A program made the position numbers and the translations under genes. Under the pieces are notes generated by a model that made no database searches, was not told where the DNA came from, and saw only the letters and a program-made list of their open reading frames with translations. Positions 6,061 to 12,501 of a stretch of 13,727 nucleotides of DNA are shown here, piece after piece (the first letter of the stretch is position 1; each line of letters opens with the position of its first letter). Source of the DNA: Bacillota bacterium (lineage in GTDB: Bacteria; Bacillota; Clostridia; Peptostreptococcales; Acidaminobacteraceae). The stretch is from the NCBI GenBank assembly GCA_023443345.1, contig JAEZUZ010000022.1, positions 1-13,727 on the forward strand, written 5' to 3'.

Positions 6061-7257
6061 TTATGACCTCTTTAAAAAGCTTGGTAGTGAAATTTCTTGA
6101 GAATCTTCTCTTAGATCAATTTTTTCACTTGAATCTGCTTTTACTTCTGATTTTATATCATTGATTTTTGTAACATCATAATTTACTTCTGTTCTTGTAT
6201 TTTGAACAGCAGCATATCTCAATGAAAATGAGTTGCTATCAGATTCGCTATTTCTATTTCCCTTACTAAAAGGACTTGGGAATCTCTTAGATGTTTTATC
6301 ATTAAATCCAGTTGCAATAACTGTAATCTTAATTTCATCACTTAAGCTCTCATCGATAGATGTACCATAAATAATTTCTGCCTCTGGATTAGCTAATTCT
6401 GTTATTAAATCAAGTGCTTCTTTAGTTTCATGTAGAGATATTGTATTGTTACCTGTAACATTTACTAATAGTCCTGTAGCACCTTCAATTGTTGTCTCTA
6501 AAAGAGGTGAAAATACAGCAGCTTTAGCAGCATCTATTGCTCTATTTTCTCCCTTGCCAATTCCAATTCCCATATGTGCCATTCCTCTATCCTTCATGAT
6601 TGTGCATACATCTGCAAAGTCAAGAGAAATTAAACCTGGCATTGTAATTAAATCAGATATACCTTGTACACCTTGTCTTAGTACGTCATCAGCAACCTTT
6701 AAAGAATCGATTAATGAAGTCTTCTTATCTACTATATCTAAAAGTCTATCATTAGGTATTGTAACTAGAGTATCTACTTTAGATTTTAACTTCTCAATTC
6801 CTTCTTGAGCCTGTGCCATTCTCTTTTTACCTTCAAATCCAAAAGGTTTTGTAACAACACCAACTGTTAGTGCTCCTACTTCTTTAGCAATTTGTGCAAC
6901 AACAGGTGATGCTCCTGTACCTGTTCCACCACCCATACCACAGGTTACAAAAATTAAATCTGCTCCTTCAAGAGCTGCTTTTATATCATCTTTAGATTCT
7001 TCAGCTGATCGCTCACCAACTTCTGGTCTACCACCTGAACCTAATCCTCTTGTTATTTTCTCTCCAATTTGTAGTTTCATTTCACTTGAAGTCAAGGCAA
7101 GATCTTGTTTATCTGTATTGACAGATATAAATTCAACTCCCTCAAGACCTGAAGCAATCATACGGTTGATAGCGTTATTTCCGCCACCACCTACGCCAAC
7201 TACTTTTATATTTGTAAAATTCACAGTACCTTTATTTTCATTTTCAAACTCAAACAC
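6061..7257 (-). CDS. ftsZ: Cell division protein FtsZ
   Basis: FtsZ is the tubulin-like GTPase that polymerises into the Z ring. The 398-residue protein has the N-terminal GTPase core with the G-G-G-T-G-T-G-A signature at 109-116 and N-D-R at 169-171. The T7 synergy loop is around 207-216, a C-terminal subdomain follows to about 325, a Ser/Asp/Asn-rich linker spans 326-380, and the C-terminal partner-binding peptide ends I-S-L-P-S-F-L-K-R-S. The T7 loop reads G-L-I-S-L-D-F-A-D. The aspartates Asp213 and Asp216 are kept, but the usual Asn at 211 is Ser. The start is GTG, supported by AGGAGG 5 bases upstream. It follows the only sizeable intergenic gap in the window, so it probably has its own promoter as well as read-through from ftsQ. 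No ftsA precedes it. Confidence 0.98.
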   Translation of the reverse strand: MFEFENENKGTVNFTNIKVVGVGGGGNNAINRMIASGLEGVEFISVNTDKQDLALTSSEMKLQIGEKITRGLGSGGRPEVGERSAEESKDDIKAALEGADLIFVTCGMGGGTGTGASPVVAQIAKEVGALTVGVVTKPFGFEGKKRMAQAQEGIEKLKSKVDTLVTIPNDRLLDIVDKKTSLIDSLKVADDVLRQGVQGISDLITMPGLISLDFADVCTIMKDRGMAHMGIGIGKGENRAIDAAKAAVFSPLLETTIEGATGLLVNVTGNNTISLHETKEALDLITELANPEAEIIYGTSIDESLSDEIKITVIATGFNDKTSKRFPSPFSKGNRNSESDSNSFSLRYAAVQNTRTEVNYDVTKINDIKSEVKADSSEKIDLREDSQEISLPSFLKRS

Positions 7258-7262
7258 AAAAT

Positions 7263-7268
7263 CCTCCT
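7263..7268 (-). promoter_or_regulatory. Ribosome binding site of ftsZ
   Basis: A perfect AGGAGG lies 5 bases before GTG at 7257-7255. It fixes the non-ATG start of ftsZ, since no in-frame ATG nearby has comparable support. The same AGGAGG-5-GTG arrangement is seen at sepF. Confidence 0.85.
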
Positions 7269-7285
7269 ATTTATTTATATAAAGT

Positions 7286-7294
7286 AATATAGCA
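7286..7294 (-). promoter_or_regulatory. Candidate extended -10 promoter for ftsZ
   Basis: On the minus strand TGC is followed directly by TATATT, a TGn extended -10 element with 5 of 6 matches to TATAAT. The -35 region, around 7309-7314 at 17-base spacing, is poor (TAGAAT), which is common when the TGn extension is present. A start about 7 bases downstream would give a leader of roughly 20 to 25 bases containing the AGGAGG. This is pattern matching in very AT-rich DNA. Confidence 0.4.
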
Positions 7295-7333
7295 CATATA
7301 AATTGAAAATTCTACATTTTAGATAAGTTAAAT

Positions 7334-7350
7334 TAGTCTAAAACAGACTA
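7334..7350 (-). repeat. Perfect inverted repeat in the ftsZ upstream region
   Basis: TAGTCT and AGACTA flank a 5-base spacer, giving a 17-base palindromic element about 40 bases upstream of the candidate -10. It could be an operator for a dimeric regulator or a small RNA hairpin in a read-through transcript. I do not recognise it as a known operator; it is not an NrdR box. Confidence 0.45.
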
Positions 7351-7367
7351 TATTTTTAATTCTAAAG

Positions 7368-7383
7368 TCCTTATTTCTAAGGA
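7368..7383 (-). repeat. Perfect 6-bp hairpin with GAAA loop upstream of ftsZ
   Basis: On the minus strand TCCTTA-GAAA-TAAGGA forms a 6-bp stem with a GAAA tetraloop, a stable RNA loop type. It is preceded by a T-run and not followed by one, so it is not a typical terminator. It might act as a processing or stability element between ftsQ and ftsZ messages. Confidence 0.45.
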
Positions 7384-7414
7384 TAAAAAAATATTAGTTG
7401 ATTGGTAAACATTA

Positions 7415-8125
7415 TTACCTTTCAACAAAAGGTTTAAAATTTATTGTTTCTTCATCTAATACTCTAAGTTCACCCTTTTCTGTATTTTCACTCTTAAGAT
7501 GCTCATATGTGGTCATAAATAAGTTGAACTGATCTACAATATTTATTTTATTATCAAATACTACATTGAACTCTGGATTTATGTAATATGACAATTCTAA
7601 ATTCTCAAGCTTTATAAATCCTTTGTCAAGTTTTGCCTGTTTTAGAAGTTCGCTTACATCTAATGCCATCTTTAAATGATCAAAGTACTTTGTATTTAAT
7701 GTCTCTCCTAAATTTGTATCATTTGGTGCAAATCCTATAAATTCCATAACCTTGTCAGTGTCATTTTCTAATTTTGCTATTAAATGTGCATCTCTATCTA
7801 GTATAAAAAACTTATTATTGACCTTCAATTTAGCATAGGCTTCTTTTTCTTTTATTTTTATTTCTAATTTATTTGGATATTTCTTTTTTATCATAGAATT
7901 TTCAATAAAAGAAAACTCTTTTAAATAAGTATTTATAGTCTTTTTTTTGAGAATTATTAAATTCTGTCCCTTAAATTTCTCTATAATTTTCTCTTTATCT
8001 GCTTCTGAAAAGTCAAGACCTTCTATTGTTACATTTTTAATTCTAAATATAGGTGAATATAAAAATACAAATATTATTAAGAGAACTATGAATATAGATG
8101 AAGATATCATCCAAAATCTTTTCAT
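7415..8125 (-). CDS. ftsQ: Cell division protein FtsQ/DivIB
   Basis: This is a bitopic divisome protein that binds FtsL/FtsB (DivIC) outside the membrane and helps activate septal synthesis. The 236 residues comprise a short cytoplasmic N terminus, one transmembrane helix at about 6-24, and a POTRA domain at about 27-97, beginning F-R-I-K-N-V-T-I-E-G. A beta domain follows (I-L-D-R-D-A-H-L-I, then F-I-G-F-A at about 129-133). The sequence is Lys-rich and divergent, as usual for DivIB, so identity rests on the TM-POTRA layout plus position between murG and ftsZ. It overlaps murG by an ATGA junction, with AGGAGA about 9 bases upstream. The cytoplasmic N terminus is much shorter than that of many Firmicutes DivIB proteins. 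Confidence 0.9.
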   Translation of the reverse strand: MKRFWMISSSIFIVLLIIFVFLYSPIFRIKNVTIEGLDFSEADKEKIIEKFKGQNLIILKKKTINTYLKEFSFIENSMIKKKYPNKLEIKIKEKEAYAKLKVNNKFFILDRDAHLIAKLENDTDKVMEFIGFAPNDTNLGETLNTKYFDHLKMALDVSELLKQAKLDKGFIKLENLELSYYINPEFNVVFDNKINIVDQFNLFMTTYEHLKSENTEKGELRVLDEETINFKPFVER

Positions 8126-9204
8126 AATCGTGTCTCTCCTATAATTATTTCTGAAATAGTCTGAGCTGCATCTCCTGGATACAATTCATAGGCATTCTTT
8201 GACATACTCTCTAACCTACTATCGTCATTTATAATTTCGTCTATAATTTTGATAGACTTACTGCTAAGCAATTCTGATTCTTCTATAATTACTGAAGCCC
8301 CTTTATTTCTAAAGACTTTAGCATTAGCTCTTTGGTGATCATTTGCAACATTTTCTGAAGGAATGAGAATACTTGGTTTGCCTAGAGCTGATATCTCAGT
8401 TAAAGTTATAGCTCCACTTCTACCTATGATTAAATCTGCCATTTCATAGTATTTTTCCATATCTCTTAGATATGCATAAACTTCTAAGTTATCAATACCT
8501 TTAAATTTATCTAAATATTCCTCATAGTAATCTACACCTGTAAGATGTATCCACTTTAACTTATCTTGGTTACTTTTAATATAATCCTTGGCCATTAAAA
8601 CCAATTCAGTAACAGGCTTTGATCCCCCACTTCCTCCAAAGGAAAAGATTGTCCTAATTTGTTGAGGCTCTTTAAATTTATATTCCTTTTTAAATACTTC
8701 TCTTACAGGATTTCCTGTAAATACAAGTTTTGACTTATCTATTGGAAACTTATCTATGCTAGAAGCAAAGGAAATAAAAACTTTTTTTGCAAATTTTGAA
8801 AATATTTTGTTTGCTAGACCGGGATATACATTTTGTTCATGTAAATATATTGGAACCCTGTTTAATTTAGCAGCAAGGATTGCTGGACCTGTACTATAGC
8901 CTCCAGTTGCAATTAATGCAGATGGATTGATTTTTTTCAAAATCTTTCTTGTCTTTAATCCACTTTTAATGAGCCCTAAAATGCACTGAATTTTCTCTCT
9001 CCTATTTCCATCCATAAATGAGTAGACTTTAACAGGAATAAATTCAATACCTAAATTTTTACAGGTATCTTCTTCTAATGAATTAAAACCACCTATGTAC
9101 ACAATCCTTGTATCTGGTCTTAATTTCTTTATATTTTCAATAATACTTACTGCTGGAAATATATGTCCACCAGTTCCGCCGCCACATACTACTACTGTAT
9201 TCAT
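8122..9204 (-). CDS. murG: UDP-GlcNAc:lipid I N-acetylglucosaminyltransferase MurG
   Basis: MurG adds GlcNAc to lipid I to form lipid II at the inner face of the membrane. The 360-residue GT-B (GT28) protein has the N-terminal glycine loop G-G-G-T-G-G-H at 8-14, G-G-Y at 101-103, H-E-Q-N at 122-125 and G-N-P-V-R at 164-168. The second glycine loop reads G-G-S-G-G-S at 190-195, where G-G-S-Q-G is usual. The donor-site region has G-R-S-G-A at 261-265, T-L-T-E with Glu270, and N-D-H-Q at 288-291 (often D-N-H-Q or D-Q-H-Q). It is joined by 4-base ATGA overlaps to ftsW before and ftsQ after. murB/murC/murA, which often sit next to it in Firmicutes, are not here. Confidence 0.97.
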   Translation of the reverse strand: MNTVVVCGGGTGGHIFPAVSIIENIKKLRPDTRIVYIGGFNSLEEDTCKNLGIEFIPVKVYSFMDGNRREKIQCILGLIKSGLKTRKILKKINPSALIATGGYSTGPAILAAKLNRVPIYLHEQNVYPGLANKIFSKFAKKVFISFASSIDKFPIDKSKLVFTGNPVREVFKKEYKFKEPQQIRTIFSFGGSGGSKPVTELVLMAKDYIKSNQDKLKWIHLTGVDYYEEYLDKFKGIDNLEVYAYLRDMEKYYEMADLIIGRSGAITLTEISALGKPSILIPSENVANDHQRANAKVFRNKGASVIIEESELLSSKSIKIIDEIINDDSRLESMSKNAYELYPGDAAQTISEIIIGETRL

Positions 9205-10289
9205 ATTTTCTCAATTCTTGAAATACTTAGACATAATCCCATCATCATGAGGAATATCAAAAGGTTAGTTCCACCATAACTTATAAATGGAAGAGAAATT
9301 CCTGTTGGTGGTATTAGGCCAAGTGTTGATCCTATATTTATAAATAATTGTATAAATAAAGTAGAAAATACTCCAAAAACTAGTAATTTTGCAAATTTAT
9401 TTTTGACTTTAATAGCAAGTCTAAGAAGATTTATTATAAGTATTAAAAATAATACAAATACTATTGTCATACCAATAAATCCATATTCTTCTCCCAAAGT
9501 ACTAATTATCATATCGTTGTGAGGGTGAGGAATGTATAGCTTATTAAATAAACTTCTTCCTGGCCCCTTTCCTATTGCTCCTCCGGAAGCTATTGCAAAT
9601 ATACCATATTTAATCTGATCTTGTGCCTGATGTATATTTTTAAGCGAGCTTAAAAAACTCTTAATTCTCTCAAGTCTATAACTTGCTCTAAAAGCTACAA
9701 AAAACGCTCCTGTCATGCCAACAGCACCAAGCATAAGTATTTGATATAGTGGCTCAAATCCAACAAAAAGCATCAGACCAACAGTCCCAAATAGAACTAG
9801 AGAAGAAGAATAATCTGGTTGAAGGACTGTCATAACTATTAATAGACCCGGGAAAATTAAGTGTATAAAGAGCGATAGAAAGTTTTTCTTTCTAGCACTA
9901 AAGTGAGTAAGTGTATAAGCTAATGAGAAAATAATTGCTCCCTTTGCTAAGTCAACTGGCATAAATTCTATACCTGCAATACTTATCCATCTTGTAGCAC
10001 CAAGCTTCTGATTTCCAATAAAGAAAATAGCTGAAGACATAGCTACTGCAATAGCATTTACAATTACAAATATAAGTGAAATATCAAAAACTTTATAGTT
10101 GATTACTCTAATACCAAACATAAAAAACAAACCAACTATGATAAAAAATCCATGTCTATTTGCAAAGTAAAATGCATTGTCAAAAGAAGATAATGCATAG
10201 TATGATGAAGAACTCATAACTAAAATATATCCACATATGCAAAGCAATACTACAGGAATGATTATACCTAGATCTATCCTTTTAAACAT
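9201..10289 (-). CDS. ftsW: Septal peptidoglycan polymerase FtsW (SEDS family)
   Basis: FtsW polymerises lipid II into septal glycan together with a class B penicillin-binding protein. The 362 residues show about ten hydrophobic helices. SEDS motifs are G-A-T-R-W-I at 97-102, Q-P-D-Y at 157-160, G-G-A-I-G-K-G-P-G-R at 236-245, P-H-N-D-M at 256-260 and P-P-T-G-I-S-L-P-F-I-S-Y-G-G at 327-340. Asp259 is in the place of the catalytic aspartate of the H-T-D-F motif. The order murD-ftsW-murG supports FtsW rather than RodA; SpoVE is the sporulation paralogue in the same locus of Bacillus and cannot be separated by sequence alone. It overlaps murD by 16 bases, with GGTAGGT just upstream, and joins murG by ATGA. 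Confidence 0.95.
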   Translation of the reverse strand: MFKRIDLGIIIPVVLLCICGYILVMSSSSYYALSSFDNAFYFANRHGFFIIVGLFFMFGIRVINYKVFDISLIFVIVNAIAVAMSSAIFFIGNQKLGATRWISIAGIEFMPVDLAKGAIIFSLAYTLTHFSARKKNFLSLFIHLIFPGLLIVMTVLQPDYSSSLVLFGTVGLMLFVGFEPLYQILMLGAVGMTGAFFVAFRASYRLERIKSFLSSLKNIHQAQDQIKYGIFAIASGGAIGKGPGRSLFNKLYIPHPHNDMIISTLGEEYGFIGMTIVFVLFLILIINLLRLAIKVKNKFAKLLVFGVFSTLFIQLFINIGSTLGLIPPTGISLPFISYGGTNLLIFLMMMGLCLSISRIEKI

Positions 10290-11545
10290 TTATTACCTAC
10301 CCAATTTTTAAATTCGTCTCCTCTTTCTTCATAACTCTTGTACTGATCCCAGCTAGCACAAGCAGGAGAAAATAAAATATCATAACCTTCTTGTGAAATT
10401 TTGTAAGCTCTTTCTAATGCATTTACAAGAAAGGTTTCTCTCAGGGGTTTATACCCTAATTCAGTTAATTCACTATATAATCTATCTTGACACTCACCTA
10501 TAAGGACTATGTCCTTTATATTTTCATTAAAGTAAGAGTACATCTCACTGAAGTCTAAATCCTTCTCCATTCCACCTAATATAAGTACAGTAGGTCTATT
10601 TACACTTTTTAATGCAGCTATTGTTGAGGATGGATTAGTAGCTTTAGAATCATTTATCCAATTTCTTCCACAGATATTCTCTAATACTTCATACCTGTGA
10701 GAATATGCAGAATAATCTTTTAAAGTATCTCTTATTATATCCATATCTATTGACCAACTATATGCCATAAGAGATGCTGCTAGAGCATTGGCATAGTTGT
10801 GAGAGCCCTTTAGCTTCATATCTGATACTTTTATCAATTCTTTTGATTCTATATATAAAGTGTCATCCTTTAAATATGCATCGGCATTTAAAGATTTAAG
10901 AGAGAAGCTTTTTATATTGAAATTACCTTTTATCTTATTTAAATAATTATCATCAAAATTTATAACAAGAGTATTTCCATAGTCAAATTCTCTAAATATA
11001 TTTGACTTTGCATCGAAATAATTCTGCATCGTCTTGTGTCTCTGGAGATGATCCGGTGTTAAATTAGTAAAAATAGCTGAATCAAACTTGACATTATCAA
11101 GCCTCTCAAGTTGATAGCTTGAAACTTCACATATATAAATTGAATTTTCAGTGTCATTTTTGACATAGCTACTTAAAGGTATGCCAATATTGCCAGCTAA
11201 TTTTACATCATCAAAAGCCTTAGAAAATATTTTAAATAGTAAATCTGTAGTAGTAGTCTTACCATTAGTTCCAGTAATACCGATCTTCTTTCCCTTTAGT
11301 TTTTTAAGAGACCACTCTAGTTCATCAACTATATCTATTCCTCTTTTCTCAAATTCCTGTAAAACACTATGTTCATAACTGATTCCAGGACTTTTAATTA
11401 CATATGAAATCTCATCAAAATTGCTAAAAATTTCTAAATTATTATCATCTATTTCTGTATCACTATATACTACAAATGGCTCATCTAATACCTTAGCCAA
11501 TGATTTGCCAGTTGAACCATATCCAAAGATGCATACTTTTTTCAT
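10274..11545 (-). CDS. murD: UDP-N-acetylmuramoyl-L-alanine--D-glutamate ligase MurD
   Basis: MurD adds D-glutamate to UDP-MurNAc-L-Ala using ATP, in the cytosol. The 423-residue product is a little shorter than the typical 440-460. The N-terminal Rossmann-like domain starts V-C-I-F-G-Y-G-S-T-G-K-S. The ATP loop G-T-N-G-K-T-T is at 92-98. Central-domain motifs include N-L-T-P-D-H-L-Q-R-H; the C-terminal domain carries N-D-S-K-A-T-N-P and, near the end, S-P-A-C-A-S-W-D followed by E-E-R-G-D-E-F. The ATG is 5 bases after the mraY stop and its AGG-type ribosome binding site overlaps that stop, so translation is probably coupled. Overlap with ftsW is 16 bases. Confidence 0.97.
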   Translation of the reverse strand: MKKVCIFGYGSTGKSLAKVLDEPFVVYSDTEIDDNNLEIFSNFDEISYVIKSPGISYEHSVLQEFEKRGIDIVDELEWSLKKLKGKKIGITGTNGKTTTTDLLFKIFSKAFDDVKLAGNIGIPLSSYVKNDTENSIYICEVSSYQLERLDNVKFDSAIFTNLTPDHLQRHKTMQNYFDAKSNIFREFDYGNTLVINFDDNYLNKIKGNFNIKSFSLKSLNADAYLKDDTLYIESKELIKVSDMKLKGSHNYANALAASLMAYSWSIDMDIIRDTLKDYSAYSHRYEVLENICGRNWINDSKATNPSSTIAALKSVNRPTVLILGGMEKDLDFSEMYSYFNENIKDIVLIGECQDRLYSELTELGYKPLRETFLVNALERAYKISQEGYDILFSPACASWDQYKSYEERGDEFKNWVGNKCLKG

Positions 11546-11550
11546 ACAAC

Positions 11551-12501
11551 CTACTTATAAAGAACTAGTGCCATAAATACACCTATTAGGTTTACAAGAG
11601 CAAATAAACCTACAACCTTATATTCACTAAATCCCTTCTTCTCATAGTGATGATGAAGAGGACTCATTAAAAATATTCTCTTTCCTGTTTTCTTAAAGTA
11701 CGTAACTTGTATTATTACAGAAAGAGTTTCTAAAACAAATATAATTCCTGCTAATAGTAAAAATAGAGGTGCATTTATAACTAAAAAAGATGTTGCTAAA
11801 AATCCACCAATTGCAAGTGAACCTGTGTCACCTAAAAAGATCTTTGCAGGATATCTATTGAAAACTAAAAATCCAACTAATGAAGCTACAAAGACTAGCA
11901 TCATTGAATGTAGTTGAAATAAATTATATTCTTTTGCAATATGTATAACAAATATAGAACATGTAATACTTAAAGTACTTAGCAATCCATCAAGTCCATC
12001 AGTCAAGTTAGTACTATTAGTAACTCCAACTAAATATATGACTATGAGTGGATATGTAAATATCGATAATGATATCGGAGTTGTCACAAGTGGAATTTTC
12101 ACATAATTAAGTCCGTGATAGTTAATTAAAAAAGCAATTATTAAAGAAAATAACACTTGTAATATCATCTTCGCCTTTGGAGTTAATCCCAAGTTTTTAT
12201 TAGATATTATCTTCGTTAAATCATCAATTATGCCTATAAGCCCAAAAAGAAGCATCGATAATATTGGAAGACTAAATTTACTCCTAACCCCCACTACAAA
12301 CAAACTTATGCAGGTTGTAGTAAGTATTACAGCTATTCCTCCCATAGTTGCAATACCTTGCTTCTTCATGTGATTTTCAGGTGCTAACTCTAAAATTGGC
12401 TGTGAGAGATGAAATTTTCTAAAGGCAAGTATAACTAGATAAGTCAATATAACACTTGAAAAGATTGAAAGCAATATAATAAGTATATTTGATTTATCCA
12501 T
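11551..12501 (-). CDS. mraY: Phospho-MurNAc-pentapeptide translocase MraY
   Basis: MraY transfers phospho-MurNAc-pentapeptide from UDP to undecaprenyl phosphate, forming lipid I. It is an integral membrane protein with about ten helices; the 316-residue length is typical for Firmicutes. Key residues are seen: Asp93-Asp94 in I-D-D-L-T-K, the N-S-T-N-L-T-D-G-L-D-G stretch at 162-172, Asp225 in F-L-G-D-T-G-S-L-A, and the L-H-H-H motif at 282-285 in M-S-P-L-H-H-H-Y-E. The start is firmly set by AAGGAGG 4 bases upstream of ATG at 12501-12499. It overlaps murF by 8 bases, and its neighbours match the canonical murF-mraY-murD order. Confidence 0.98.
   Translation of the reverse strand: MDKSNILIILLSIFSSVILTYLVILAFRKFHLSQPILELAPENHMKKQGIATMGGIAVILTTTCISLFVVGVRSKFSLPILSMLLFGLIGIIDDLTKIISNKNLGLTPKAKMILQVLFSLIIAFLINYHGLNYVKIPLVTTPISLSIFTYPLIVIYLVGVTNSTNLTDGLDGLLSTLSITCSIFVIHIAKEYNLFQLHSMMLVFVASLVGFLVFNRYPAKIFLGDTGSLAIGGFLATSFLVINAPLFLLLAGIIFVLETLSVIIQVTYFKKTGKRIFLMSPLHHHYEKKGFSEYKVVGLFALVNLIGVFMALVLYK

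Larger units (their letters stand above)
7258..7414 (-). other. 157-base ftsQ-ftsZ intergenic region
   Basis: This is the largest non-coding stretch in the window. In transcription order it holds a T-run (7391-7384), a 6-bp hairpin with a 4-base loop, a second 6-bp inverted repeat with a 5-base loop, the candidate extended -10 element and the ftsZ ribosome binding site. In B. subtilis the equivalent interval contains several genes including ftsA; here I see no coding sequence in either strand. The T-run lies before the first hairpin, not after it, so it does not form a standard intrinsic terminator in the direction of the operon. Confidence 0.7.

Noticed and set aside
6446..6808. A 120-codon open frame on the plus strand, antisense to ftsZ
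   Set aside because: It lies wholly within the strongly conserved ftsZ core, has no convincing ribosome binding site and reads as a Ser/Ile/Pro-rich reverse image of ftsZ codons.
7368..7391. Hairpin plus T-run as an intrinsic terminator after ftsQ
   Set aside because: In the direction of transcription the T-run precedes the hairpin, and on the opposite strand the hairpin is followed by A residues, so neither orientation fits.
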